From Rhodocollybia butyracea (lineage: Eukaryota; Basidiomycota; Agaricomycetes; Agaricales; Omphalotaceae), in the NCBI GenBank assembly GCA_015501585.1, contig JADNRY010000049.1, positions 248,001 to 312,000 on the forward strand: 64,000 nt of DNA, read 5' to 3'. The notes beneath the pieces were generated by a model. The model was given only the letters and a program-made list of their open reading frames with translations. It ran no database searches and was not told the origin of the DNA. This document shows positions 45,786-58,083 of this stretch, piece by piece; position 1 is the first letter of the stretch, and the number at the start of each line of letters is the position of its first letter. The translations under genes were made by a program, and so were the position numbers.

Positions 45786-48700
45786 TCAATTAAAGAGAAT
45801 TCCAAGACTGTTGCGGAATTTCTGAAATTTGACAAGTGCAAGGTTCTTCGTGAGAAGATCTGCAACATTATCATCAGTAGGAACATAGAAGAGTTCTATT
45901 TCTTTTGATTCAATGCGTTCTCTGATATAATGATATCGTATATCAATATGCTTGGTTCTTCTTTCTTGTACAGGATTAGATCCCAGAAAGATTGATCCTT
46001 GATTATCACCACATAAGGGCAATACAGCGATAGTAATTCCGATCTCAGAAAAGAGAGACTTGAGCCACATAAGTTGTCTACATGAATCAGATAAAGCCAT
46101 GTATTCAGCTTCAGTCGATGAAAGAGCAACTGTTTTCTGTTTATGAGAAGTCCAGCAGATTGGACCTGTGGCAAGTTTGATAATCATCCCAGTATGGGAT
46201 TTTCGATCATCTGGATCTGACGCCCAGTCAGAATCACAATAGGCTAAGAAGCCATGGTCAGATCTACCATCAAAGACAAGTACGTAAGTAGAAGTCCCAA
46301 TTAAGTAGCGCACAATGTAAAGTGCTTTGGCCAGGTGGTCTGGGTTTGGATTCGCCGAATACTGTGAGAGTTTTATAACGGCATAAGCAATGTCGGGTCG
46401 GGTGCCTAGCATCAGATACAATAAAGATCCAATTACGCTTTGGAAGTGTTGTCTAAGTTTGGCATCTACACGACCAGTGTTTGCACGAGGAACCCAGGAT
46501 GAAGGTAATGGGGTTGGGGTGGCTTTGGCGTTAGTTAATCCAAAACGTTCTATGACCTTTCGAAGATAAGGTTGTTGGTCAAGTGTTAAGACATGTTTGG
46601 AACGATCCCGTGTAATCCGCATTCCAAGGAACTCAGTTGGTTCTCCTAGATCACGACATTCCCATAATTTCATAAACTCGTTTTTCTTTTTAAGAACAAG
46701 ATCTTTGTCCTTGCCAAGAAAGAGTGCGTCATCAACATAGATGATGGCAGTTACGGTTTTGCCATTTGATTTAAAGACGTATACACCAGCATCTGAAGAG
46801 CAGCGCTTAAATCCCAATTTTCCCATGGAGGTGTTACATTCCTTCCACCAGGATAAGCTAGCTTGTTTCAGTCTGTATAATGCACGATGTAACCGCCATA
46901 CTTTTGGTGTGCCTTCTTTAATGAAGTCTTTAGGTTGTTCCATGTAGATCTCTTCATCTAGCTTGCCATAAAGAAAAGCCTGTTTGACGTCAAGAGCCTG
47001 GATTTCCCAGTCCTCTAATGTGGCTAAAGCTAGGAGAGTTCATACAGTTTCAAACCGGGCGACCGGTGAGAACAACTCATTATAATCCACACCTTCTACT
47101 TGTGAAAAACCTTTTGCTATGAGTCGGGCTTTATAGCGACTGTCAGATTTTTTAGTAAAAACCCATTGACAACGGATAGGTTTGCGACCTTTTGGTAGAT
47201 CAACTACTTCAAAGACATTTCGTTTCTTCAAACCATCGATCTCATCTTTGCATGCTTGATCCCATTTCTTTCTTTCAGCAGATGGTAAATGACGATATGA
47301 TGTTGGAGAAATCCAATTATCAGGATTATTCCTAGCGGCTTCGTGTTTAGCCGGTATCATTTCACTGTCAAGATCTGTGATAAAAGATGATTCTTCTAGA
47401 GAATCAGGAGATTGCTTGCGAAAGAAGGTATTTTTGTAATTCAACTCCCCCTTCCTGAGCTAGTTTAGTCAGAAGTGCTTCCTCTTCTATGTCAGAATCC
47501 GGAGTAGCGCCTGGAGGTGGCGGTGTGACCATACGGTCATCAGGATTCAATGGACGTGGTGGTGGAACCGGTGGCGGAACTTGATCAGGAACTATATTGC
47601 GAGCAGGCACAAGTCCACGTCTAGCGTGTCCAAAGCGCTCAGCACGTTCTTCACGATCAGCTTGTCGGCTCCAAGTGCCAGGCGTGGGTATCATGCCAGG
47701 GCGCAAGGGTGCACGGCGTTCTCTAGTGGGGTTCACACATTTCCATGCTTCAATGTCTTCAGGACGGTAGCTGAATGGATTAGGATCGGGAGCAGGTGGT
47801 GAAGGGTCTCTTGCTTGAGGTGGAGGGGTGGGTGATCGAGATGGTACCGGAGGATTGGGATTTGGAGCATCATCATCACCAGGCAGATCTGGATCTGGGC
47901 CAGCTGGTGGACTGTGCGGTCCATTATCCGGTTCAGTAAACGGTTGTGGTTGATCTTCCGGGAATTCCGGATCAAATGGAATGTCTGCACCATTACCATT
48001 TGAAGGTTGCGAAGGTTTCACAGGCGTGGGGGCAACAGGTATAGCGGGTTTTACTCCAGAATCAGATTCGGATTTGCACCGTGGAAACCATTTCTCATAG
48101 AAAGTTGCTTGTGCAGCATGCACTACGGAATTATCGCTACGCATGAATAGATATCCTTTGCTTCCTTGGTCATATCCAATGAAAGTCATCGCTTCAGAGT
48201 GTGGGGATTGTTTATTTTTTCGCTTGTCAATAGGAATAAAGACATAAGCGCCACAGCCAAAGGTTCTGAAGTACGAGACATCAGGTTTCTTTTTGAGAAA
48301 ACCTTCAATTGGTGTCTTCCAGTTCAATCGACGGATCGGTGTGCGGTTATACACATGTACTCCTGTGGAATATGAAAATTGCCACCAGGACTCCGGGCAG
48401 CATGCATGGTGTCGCATGGCTTCGAATTTTTCCATGAGTGTACGGTTGATACATTCCGCTCTACCATTCTGTTGATGAACATAAGGTTCGGACATTTGAA
48501 TATCAATACCCTCAGACTTGAGAAAGGAAGTAAATTCCTTTGAGATAAGTTCTCCCCCTCGATCAATGTGGAAACGCACAAGTTTGCGTCCAGTTTGTTT
48601 TTCAGCCCAAGATTTGAAATCCTTGAAGGCTTGAAACGCTTCTGATTTTTGTCGCAGCATGATCGAAGTAGCATGAGAAGAGCAGTCATCCAGCAGAGTG

Positions 48701-50682
48701 ATCACAAATTTAAATTTATGATAAGAGACGGTTGGAATTTCAACCAAATCTGCGTGAATTAAATCCATAGGGTTGGATGCTCGTTTCTCGGACTTAGGAT
48801 ATGCTTTGGAGGCAGCCTTTCCAAGCGCGCAACCTTTGCATGGAGATTCTTTATCTGGTATCGACAACTTAGGTAGTCCATTGACATTTCCAGGAGCATT
48901 GCGTAATACGACATCACCGGGATGTGCAAAACGGTTATGCCAGGTGTTAAAATCATTAGGAGATGATATCATGCCTATCTCAGATTTCACTACATCGGCC
49001 TTTAGCCAGTGAATATTATCCCTATCGTTATTGGGATATAAGGTCATGATTGTTGAGTCATCATCCGTCTTACGAATAACTGATTTTTCAACGTTAATAG
49101 TTGTGTAACAACCCTGTCGATTTAATAAACCAACAGATAGAAGTCGGTGTGTGCAATGCGGTTGGTAAAACACTGGGTGTAACTTAGTCGTGAGGATTTT
49201 TCCTTCGCCGTTGTCATGCCTTATGTAGACTGTTCCGGCACCTTCAATAAAGGTTGACGTACGTTCGTCAGCGGTCTGGACAGGTATCGGATGTGTGAAT
49301 TTTTTATAAGACACAAAGTCTTGCCGATAAGGGGTAAAATATCCAGATGCACCGGAATCAAGCAGCCATGTGTTAAATATCTGACTAAGGTTCTTATTCG
49401 CACCATGCACATCATTAGAAACCATTTTATTTAATTTACCCTCGCTAGGAGGTACAGAGTTCATGAAGCGTGGAGAATGTGATACATAAGGTCCATTTGG
49501 ACCGTTCGATATTCCAGCCATATTATTGAACATCTGTTGTAATGAGTGCAATTGGTCAGTGAATTTTTCCTTAAAACTATTAAGGGAAGCTTGCCAGAAA
49601 ATAAGGCGCTCGTCTCCAGAGCCATACATTTCCTCGTCAATGTCCATTTCGAGTTTGGTCTGAGGCCAAAGGTGATCAGAGAGATCGACCTCTACTTCCT
49701 CGATCTTCATCCTGTCAAGGACGGAGTCGTGGGAGGCTTCACGGAGGAAGCTGTCGTTAATGCGCGAGGCAAGGCAGGTGGCGAAATTAGAGACATTGGA
49801 AGTCTCCACTTCAGCCGATTCATGAGCCTTTTCTTTGCCTTTTCCTCCTTTCTTTCCGCGGCGTGTCTTTTTGTCTTTGTCAGAAGTAGAGGACGAGTCA
49901 TTGGAAGGTTTGCTTGCCGGGTAAGGCGCTCCCTTCTTAGTGTCCTTCTTCTTCTTCTGATCATTCCAAGAAGACTTGGAGTCAGATTGACGTTTGACGC
50001 CGGAGATGCGGGCCGCGAGAGAGGTAGCGTTGGATTGGCGGCGGCGGTACTCGTCCTGAATGATCGGCATGATGTTGGACGGAGTAAGAAGAGTAGCATC
50101 TCGAGAAAGGATTGTCATCGCAAGACTATCCCATTGAGTAGGTAAGGCGGCCAAGAGAATCATAGCTTTTACCGGTTCAGGAAGAATGAGACCAGAGCCA
50201 TCAAGGCGGGAGAAGGTGGAGTTTAAAGATGCTAGGGCAAGAGTAGGGTCGTTTCTTCCGTCGATTTGGAAGTTAATGGCCTCTTTGAAGATGCCAAAAG
50301 TGCCGGCAGAGCCGGGTTTGCCGTAGATCTTTTTGATTTCTTCCCAAGTTTCGGCAGATTCAGACTTTAGGACAGTAGCCCTGATGTCATCAGGAAGTCG
50401 GAGGGCAATTAAGCCCATGGCTTGGTCGTCAAGACTGTCCCAGTCATCAATCTCTTTCTGCCGTTCAGCAGTGGTGGTCTCAACATCTTCACCAGACTTG
50501 TAAGTCCTTGCGGCGATTTCATCGGCGGTAGGTTTTCGGTATGTTGGTTTGGGGCGAGGGATTCGTCCACATACAACAGACCAACAACGAGAGGCTCTAA
50601 GGAGCGCTGTCATTGAACTGGACCAGGAGGGGTAGTTAGCCCCATTGAGGAGAGGAACACTAGAGAGGTTTGAGAGAGACAT
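45786..50682 (-). pseudogene. Copia B gag-pol, two disruptions
   Basis: The start is ATG 50682 (MSLSNLSSVPLLNGANYPSW). Gag has the NYPSW motif of copia capsids but I see no CCHC knuckle, only a Lys-rich tract. Protease: FNTWLLDSGASGYF (near 49360). Integrase: HNRFAHP..CKGCALGK zinc site, then Asp in IHADLVE, Asp in RFHIDRGGEL and Glu in QQNGRAECINRT. A Pro-rich linker follows. The frame shifts by one base in a GGGGG run (about 47440-47450), and the reverse transcriptase continues (WVFTKKSD, KARLIAKGFSQ) to a TGA at 47042-47040, where related elements have Arg (FETV-x-TLLALAT). Beyond it, IIYVDDALFLG is the catalytic box, and RNase H (CDSDWASDPDDRKSHTG, SSTEAEYMALSD, DNQGS, TKHIDIRYHYI) is complete to 45786. 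Product would be about 1,600 residues if unbroken. Confidence 0.9.
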
Positions 50683-51410
50683 GTTTTGATAAGGTTCTAG
50701 AAAAAGTAGAGCAACAGTCAGTGACGTGCTTCCACAAGTTATGAACACAGATCACAACAACAAAGTCGGAAACCCGTGACAAGTGTTTTCAGTGTTGATC
50801 GCATATAATTATCCATCCATTTTCCATCCACTGATCCGATCATTCCAATTCGGACTCAGTCACTTAAGTTGATCGGAACACAAATAGGGTAACTGAATGC
50901 CAAGAATATGCGTTCAGTCAACGTTCAGATGTGCTTTGCAGCACAATCGAACAGTATCCCTTCAGCATGTGAAGAACTTAAGGCAAGCAGCAGGTAGGTA
51001 ATGTGTATGTACAATTATTCTACGAAGGCCAAGAACCCAATGATCGTTCGCAGTTTGCCAGCGGATGCACATGAACGCTTTTATGGCTATTATAGCGGTG
51101 ACCCCAAGTCTACCTGGCAGGGAATAAAACCCTAAAGGGAATGCCATCACAGCAAAGCCCTTAAACAGTTCGTTCGATCATCGGGTGCCTATGTAAATAC
51201 ATGTGTGTGTCAGTGTGCAAAGTCATGTATATTTTTGAACAATGCAGGAATGGAGAGAAATGCGATCCATGAATGTTACCATGTACCATGACCAGCTATG
51301 CACAACACGCGAACTTCGTACACTCCAGGAATGAGCGTTGGACGTTCATTGAACACTGTCTAACCAAGTGCAGTAAGCACAATGGAGGGCACAACATGTG
51401 TTGAAGCGAT

Positions 51411-51425
51411 CCGGGGCCCATAACC
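51411..51425 (-). promoter_or_regulatory. Primer-binding site of copia B
   Basis: Reverse-strand GGTTATGGGCCCCGG abuts the 5' LTR and is complementary to the anticodon stem-loop of fungal initiator tRNA-Met. It is identical to the site in copia A. Confidence 0.85.
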
Positions 51426-51941
51426 TGTAGAAACAGCGGTCAGTCAACACAAGGTCGACAGCATACTCACCTGAGAGTGTAAGGATGTTACAGGAGTTGT
51501 AAGAGTGCTTGTTGAGAGCAGAACAAGTGTCCAGACGAATAGTAGGATTCTTGGTTATTGTTACAGGAAAATATCTACAGTATTTATACTACAGAATATA
51601 ATAAACCCTATAACAATGTATGAGTCTACTTGAGTCGTACTGCTAAACATAGTGCATATACATGTGCATAATGTACCCTAGAAGATGGAGTCCGTATGGT
51701 AATTCTATAGGTATTGTTCATAGGTACTGCAAGGCAGCGTACAAGCTATGTATCATAAGACTAATAGCGAATGGCATAATTGACTACATCTATACGAACC
51801 TGCGTAGAGGCTGCGTCTAGTGTTTGAGGGTGAGTTTCAACATAGCATATATCGACAGTTCATCGATCGTATAGCAAGTGCGTCTAGTCGACTCACATTA
51901 CTGATTAGATACGACTCATAAGCGGTAATCTAGTTTCAACA
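51426..51941 (-). repeat. 5' LTR of copia B, 516 bp
   Basis: Same length as, and reading identically to, the 3' LTR at 45175-45690. It ends next to the duplication ACGGC at 51942-51946. Confidence 0.95.
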
Positions 51942-51946
51942 ACGGC

Positions 51947-52568
51947 AATAACCAATATTGAGCATATATATAGCAGATAACCCGTCGTACACATACTTAC
52001 AGTAAACTTAAGGTCAGAAAGCTATACAGTGCAAATACGGGTTTAAATACTATAGACTAGATTTCTCACATAGCGATGAGCGCTCCGAAAGCGCTTTCAT
52101 GCGGTGTCTTGGGTCCTGCCTCGGATCAATCACAATCGGACTTATGAGGGGCAGGCCCTTCCGGCTTTCCATAGTATGTCCCTTGTTTTGCATTTCCCAC
52201 CCGGAATTCTTGTACTATTGCCTCAGTCCTGTATCCTTGCCAGGCTCAGGCTCAGGCCGCGGCTAAATTTACAAATATGCAGAATCAGTATAATTTGAGT
52301 ACATCTAGAGTAATGCTACTGTATGTACTATTCTGTAGTATCCTCTCACGCCTTGTACTGCTCTGTCACTTAGGACTGTTGCCACATCTGCAACAGTCCA
52401 GGCTTTCTCCTAAAACTTGAAGGGCTTTATCAAAAGTTCACTTAGTAGTCTCATACCTAGCACACATCTGGACAAGTCATTCAACCGCATTACAAGCAAG
52501 ACTACAGACTCGTACACAGTAAGGGAGCTGACAGCCCAGACTATAATTCATGAATATGTAGATTGTAA
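51947..52568. repeat. Intergenic; inverted relative of the 43.2-kb repeat
   Basis: At about 52,104-52,185 the blocks GGTGTCTTGGGTCCTG, GGGGCAGGCCCTTCCGGC and TTTCCATAGTATG mirror those at 43,216-43,297. The rest has no recognisable gene. Confidence 0.55.
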
Positions 52569-52811
52569 AGTCGTAGGTATCCGGCGCAGTGGGGACTTGA
52601 AGCCATGAGGCTCCCACAGGAGATTGGGAATACAAGTGCCCTATTGCTCTGTTACTACTTGGCCTTCATACCTGGCCTTATATACTCTACAAGGTGTCTG
52701 CCGGGTCTGTACATATTAGTAAGTATCTGAGTAAGTAGGTCAGTAAGCAACGTCGGAGGAATATCAGTGCCGGATTGACATGATGTCATCATCGGCGCGG
52801 CAACTACAACA
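52569..52811 (-). repeat. Solo-LTR-like repeat, copy 2, with TGTAA duplication
   Basis: Related to 40890-41142 along its length (start TGTTGTAGTTGCC on the reverse strand, TATATAAGG box, GCGCCGGATACCTA near the end). It is flanked by TGTAA at 52564-52568 and 52812-52816, a 5-bp duplication as left by LTR retrotransposons. Confidence 0.7.
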
Positions 52812-52816
52812 TGTAA

Positions 52817-53689
52817 CTCCCGAGATGTCGTTGAATTGATCTCTCATACCCCTACTAGTACTGTTACCAGTCAATACAATCAACGATATGAGCCAGAAAA
52901 CTCGGCATCAATTGATTTCCATAAAAGTACAATTCATAAACAGTACATATGTACTTACCTATGGTTGGGCGCCAAAATCCTTGGCTCCACAGCACTTTCC
53001 TAGAATTCTGTACCTACAACGTAGATATACAGGCTGCTGCATGTACTCTCATACCCCTTATTTGTACATTTAGTATGTAGTACTTGCATGTAGTGATGTG
53101 CCGGCTGGGGCTCAGGCGCTGGCTCAAGTAAGGCTGCTCTTTGGTACAAATACACTACACCAATACTCAACTGCCAGAGCTGATCTGCATACTAATTGTC
53201 AACCAGTTGTGAATCAGTTTACAAATTTTTGTGATACCAAACAAGATGGCAATGACCCCTTCAGCTGCAAAAACAGGTAACAAACAGGTAAACAATGTCG
53301 AATGTAGCTTCACAATTATGTGTTTTAAGCTCAAATACTTGAGCAGGGTCCTGAGCCCTACTGAACCCCAGAGACGGCTCAACAAGGGCCAGGTCAGAGG
53401 GCCCAATGTCTCTGAAACCTAGCCGGCACATCAGTAGACCATATATTAGTAGCATCAAGCTGTTCACTAGTGCTCAGAGTCCACATCACTAGATTTTGTA
53501 GGTCTTTTCTTTAGTATTTACTGAGGAGCTGAAAGTTGAAGCATGGCTTGGCACTGAAACCTTTGCTGAACTATATAAAGTTTGTCCCAGGTTTTGCAGA
53601 TGTACAATTGAAGCCATTTTTGTCTTCCCTTGATCCTATTTTTTCTGGGGATTGAATAACTGAGGATTATATAAATTACCTTTGTTCCA
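52817..53689. mobile_element. Non-coding stretch holding a TAGTGATGTGC-ended element
   Basis: Ends resembling TAGTGATGTGCCGGCT at about 53,092 and an inverted TACTGATGTGCCGGCT at about 53,420-53,437 define a roughly 345-bp element; another inverted CTAGTGATGTGG occurs at about 53,483-53,494 and may be the true end. Related in end sequence to 37744-38375. No target duplication found. Confidence 0.5.
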
Positions 53690-54075
53690 CCCTGACATTA
53701 CCATCGCATTAGTCAAAACGATTGTCTTAATTCTCGGCACTCTGAATGATTGTTTACTCAAAAGCAATCCAAATGATTGTCTGGCAGTGGACACTCTAAA
53801 TGATTGTGTTTGTGCAAGACAATCATTTTGATTGTCCTTAGTAGTAGGCAATCTAAATGATTGTCTGAAATTGGGCACTCTAAATGATTGCTTACTCAAG
53901 ACAATGTAAATGATTGTCCTCAATACTAGGCAATCCAAATGATTGTCTTAAATTGTGGACATTCTAAATGATTGTTTGCTCAAGACAATCAAAATAAGTG
54001 ATTGGCAAAAAAACATCTAAATGATTGTTTTGTCAAAAAATGATTGTCTCAGACAATCAAATTAATTGTTTTTCC
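53690..54075 (+). repeat. Array of CTAAATGATTGT-type repeats
   Basis: About a dozen copies of AATGATTGT or its complement ACAATCATT, many as CTAAATGATTGTCT, interspersed with GGGCACTC and GCTCAAGACAATC linkers over 385 bp. Low complexity, no coding capacity. Confidence 0.8.
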
Positions 54076-54086
54076 TTCCCGTAGTG

Positions 54087-54138
54087 TTGAAAATGAGGCA
54101 TTTATCCCAACATGTTGGGATAAATGCCTCATTTTCAA
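54087..54138. repeat. Perfect 52-bp palindrome
   Basis: Two 26-bp arms starting TTGAAAATGAGGCATTTATC meet without a loop at ACATGT. It immediately follows the AATGATTGT array. Confidence 0.95.
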
Positions 54139-55476
54139 ATAATTGCATAGCATGATGATACAGGACAAGAGTGGGGGTCAAACCGAGTCCGAACAGGTCC
54201 CGTCGACGTCCCCTGCCCTCCCGCATTATACTCCATGAGTCCCCCGACCATAGAGACGAGATTTGAGTAGGTACTAGGAGGAGACATAGCTATATTTCTA
54301 TAGATATGCTCATACTTCAATGCCCATCAATCAGAGACCTTAGAAAATTTATGAACCCTTGAAACGAGTTTATACAAGTTGGAAATACGGTACAACGTCC
54401 CGATACCTGGTGGTTTTCCGATGCTCCAGCATAGAACTGAGATCTGTCCCCTTGGAGCAGTATTTCAAAGATTAGAATGAAACTTGATGTTGCAGGGCTT
54501 AGATGACAATTATCGAAGCGAGAATAGCTGAGATACATCGTTCTTCAAGTCCTCCCTCACTTATAGAACCTGTGAACTACTGGTTCACACTTACTTACAG
54601 TCATAAGTCACTGTAAGTACTGACAATCAAGAATGAATGAAAAAGAACATACCAAGAACTCGAGATTGAACATCTATGATCCGAAATGGAACTGAATAGA
54701 GTGAAACGACCTCATGGGGCGGTCTCTGTTCACCGTTTACGGGTCTGATGTAAAATTTCACAATAGAATTGACCATATGATGCCATACAGCCTCGTATGC
54801 AGAGCACATGCTCCCCTTACCAATACTCTTGGCTTCCTTGGGTATATAATCAAGGGGAGACCTCCAGAAAGAGCAGGCATCCCTCCCCCCCCAGGTTAAC
54901 TGGCTTGCTGTCAAGCTTGTAGTAATAGGGTGCTTCTGGCAGAAGAAAGAACAGAATTATTCAGAGTGCTTTTGCTTCTGACAGAACTTGAATGAACTTG
55001 GATTGCATTTGAACAGACAAAGAAAGAGACCTTGCACTTGTTGTTGTTGTTGTTGTTGTTGATTGATTGAAAGTTAAAGTCCCAGTCTTGTCTTGTTTGA
55101 AAGTTTTGAAGTCCAGAGTCTTGTTTTGAAAGGAATAGTTAAAGTACAAAGAGAACCCCAGAGACTATAGAGCATTTTGTGCAATAGAGTCCATTGATCA
55201 ATCTTGAATTACCCCAGAACTCAAAAGTCTGATTGTGTGTTTGTGTTGGTGTTGTTTTGCCTTCTGCCCACCTACCCATAGTCAGCCCTATCACCGTGCA
55301 ATGGATCCAGGTACTACTTGACCTGGACTCGTGGACATCTTTAATACCTGCTATGATCAATCCTAACTTATTATCCTACGAATCTATGGGACATATCGCC
55401 CATCCTGTAGATACAAATTTTCCTGTGCTCGGCGCTCGCATATTTACTTCTTGTAAATTCAACACAGTTGTCATTG
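54139..55476. other. Non-coding stretch; (TTG)n microsatellite and a hAT-end fragment
   Basis: A TTGTTG run of seven units lies at about 55,040-55,060. At about 55,316-55,344 the sequence GACCTGGACTCGTGGACATC(TTTA) matches the right end of the MITE at 560-1244, but no left end is nearby. No gene is supported. Confidence 0.45.
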
Positions 55477-56685
55477 ATGGACATTCGTCGTGCAGCTGCC
55501 CTATCATTACCTCCAAAAAAGGCACGGCGTCCAGCTATTGGGAATGAGATCACTGAAAGCCCATTTCGACCCCACGTTCCTGCAGATCGACGCATACTTC
55601 TCTGGACTACCCCATATTCTCTCAAAGCCCAGATCAATCGTGATGCAGAGGTGTCACCCCGTTTGCAGGCTCTAATGTACGAAGGACTCCTGTCCTCTAC
55701 AGTAGATGATACAAGGCAAGCCTATGGTGCTGGCCTACTCCGTTTTAACCAATTCCGTGATGACAAAGGTATCTCCGAATCATCATGGATGCCCGCTTCA
55801 TCCACCTTACTTGGAGCCTTTGTTGCTAATTACATTGGCTCAGGTACAGGGAAAATGATTCAAAACTGGTTGAATGGTCTGCGGCTCTGGCATATTTACA
55901 ACGAAGCCGAATGGCATGGGAAAGAGGGTTGGCTTCCTGCATTGACAAAATCAGCAGATAAAAAGGGTGCCGTTTCCAAACGTACTCCTCGTGGACCAAT
56001 CACGGAAGAACATCTCATGGCCCTACGGAAATCACTTGACCTTTCTCTTCCCATGCATGCAGCTATCTGGGCGGCAGCCGTTGCAGCTTTCTGGGGTTGT
56101 AGACGCCTTGGGGAGTTGCTGATAACTTCGTTATCAAAATTCACAGTTGAACATGATGCTACTCGTTCTACTCAAATCTCTCACACAACAGCAAATGGCC
56201 GTTGAGTTACTACATTTCATATTCCTTTCACCAAGACTACAGGAGTACTTGGTGCTGAGTGCATACTCACGGAGACTCTTGATGACTTTTGTCCCGTATG
56301 GGCTTTTGAAAATCATTTCCGTTTCAACCATTCCCCATTAGACACAACTCCAATATTCTCATACCGAGAGAATAACACCTGGTTACCATTGCCAAAACAC
56401 CAATTCCTTTCTTTCACAGCTCATATATTCAAGCTCAATAAGCTGGAGTATGTATTTGGCCACAGCTATCGCATTGGTAGTTCTCTCAATTTGCTATTAG
56501 ATGGTGTCCCACCTGAAATAATCATGAAACTTGGTGGATGGACATCATTGTGCTTCCTTATTTACTGGCGTTGCCTCGAACAAGTAGTTCCAACTGCTAT
56601 TACGCGTCCCTGGGCTTCATGTATTAAAGAATTTACAACCCGTAACGGTTTGAATTTTGATGATGTAGTATTAGACTTTGAATAA
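55477..56685 (+). pseudogene. Tyrosine recombinase with one in-frame stop
   Basis: ATG 55477 opens a 402-residue frame ending at TAA 56683-56685. The N-terminal half is a helical core-binding domain (DTRQAYGAGLLRFNQF); the C-terminal half carries the complete tyrosine-recombinase set: Arg210 in GCRRLGEL, Lys253 in PFTKTTG, His329/Arg332 in FGHSYRIG, Trp355 in LGGWTS and the nucleophile Tyr363 in FLIYWRCLE. These enzymes cut and rejoin DNA through a 3'-phosphotyrosine link. Codon 243 is TGA (56203-56205), between Arg210 and Lys253, which would truncate the product before the active site is complete. Similar intronless copies are common in Agaricomycete genomes and resemble Crypton-type elements; no reverse transcriptase is nearby, arguing against DIRS. 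No terminal repeats were identified. Confidence 0.85.
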
Positions 56686-57878
56686 TTCCTCTTCATGGCT
56701 CTTTTGGGGGTTTGGGCCGATCGTAATCACAATTTGGTTTCGTCCCTTCGGCGAGTTTCACTCTTGGAGCCATGCTCTCATTGATATGTTTGGGTCTCCT
56801 CCAAATTGTTTCCTTACAAGACTCAATTTACCTTGTGTACTGAAATTGGTTTCATGGTTTTCAGCGCACCTCTGCCCTCCGCCGAGATGTAAGTATGGTG
56901 TATACTTACACGTGCTCTTACACTGCCACTGTCCTTTTATATCTACGTTTCGTTATCCTTCTTCTGTAGAGTACCCACCATGATTGTTCTTCCTATTCTT
57001 GTTTAGTCGTCGTCTTCTTAGTTCTTCTGCCGCTCGTAGCATCGTGTCTCGCCAGAGAATAAACCGTGGTTCTGTCAATATCGTGTGACCTTTTCAAACT
57101 GTCTGTCGATCCAAAACGACGGCTATCGTGTAGTGCCTGGAACGTCATTTAAACCATATATGGGCATATGAGTCATGTTTTTAAACCATTTTCGGAAGAT
57201 CCAGTGACCTTTGACTAATCGCTTCCTGCCGCTGAAAGTCGTTTTGGCAGCTGGCGCTGAATGGCGCTGGGCTCAACAGGCTTGAAACACTTACATGCCT
57301 GCTTTTGCTGCTTATTGCTTAGGTTAAGTATTAACAATGTAGCTTAAATGTAGTCTTACAAACCACTGTAACTCACTGTAACAGTCTGTAAGAGGGAATT
57401 AATGATCAATCTCAAAGTTGTGCAGCCTTTCAAGTATCAAGTAGCAAGGACTAGGGCTAATGAAGTAGAAATATTGGGTTGAGAATTCTTGATTCAATTC
57501 AAGACCCCATCCAACTTTGCAAGGCAGAAATACTTAGCCTGTAAGCACAGCTGGCTCTGCCACTAGCAGCTCATTTCAGAGGGAAAAAGCCATTTATATT
57601 GCATTTATCTCTTGTATTATAATGTAAGTTAGACACTAGCTGCGTAGCCTTAAGCCGCGCGAAGCGCGGAAGGAAAAAAACACAGGTGAGCTTAAAGAAC
57701 GAGAGAGCACCACTCCCAGGTTTGAACGCCATACGTCACGGAGAAAAAATACTTTAACAATGCTCTTAACCACTTCGTTATTGCACAATTCTTAGGTTGC
57801 TACCTCTTTGTAATTTATGAATTCTAGATCTTGATTACAGATATGACACCAAAGCCAAAACGACAGCCTTTCACGAGA
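56686..57878. other. Non-coding stretch
   Basis: No supported gene. A 15-bp palindrome CCGCGCGAAGCGCGG lies at 57,655-57,669. Any 3' boundary of the recombinase element is likely here but is not visible. Confidence 0.4.
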
Positions 57879-58083
57879 CACACTGGAATGAGAAAAAAAA
57901 TCTGTCAAGCGGATTTTTGTACTGAAATTTTCCGATAAGATAAGATAATCCTTTTATAGTTTATCATAAAATTTCAGTAACCGTTTCAGGCGAACTGAAA
58001 ACCACTGATTATCTTTATTAGGATAATCAGCTTTATTTCGGTACAAAAATCTGCTTGGCAGATATTTTTCTCTTTCCGGTGTG
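57879..58083. mobile_element. MITE copy 2, 205 bp, AGA duplication
   Basis: Same family as 18942-19144: CACACTGG ends, TACAAAAATCTGC block, GATAAGATAATCC, ACTGAAAACCACTGATTAT and GGATAATCAGCTTT in the same order. AGA borders both sides (57876-57878, 58084-58086). Confidence 0.85.

Larger units (their letters stand above)
45175..51941 (-). mobile_element. Ty1/copia retrotransposon B, complete, recent
   Basis: A 6767-bp element in reverse orientation. Both LTRs are 516 bp and read identically, and both sides carry the 5-bp duplication ACGGC (45170-45174, 51942-51946). Order: 5' LTR, primer site, about 730-bp leader, gag-pol, polypurine tract, 3' LTR. Identical LTRs mean the insertion is recent. 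The coding region is nevertheless broken twice. Confidence 0.95.

Noticed and set aside
47404..47444. Programmed frameshift between copia B ORF parts
   Set aside because: The shift falls in a GGGGG run late in pol, after the integrase, and a simple one-base indel gives a smooth protein; a second disabling stop lies just downstream.
49546..50145. 199-codon forward-strand frame
   Set aside because: Shadow of the copia B gag region, which is clearly coding on the reverse strand.
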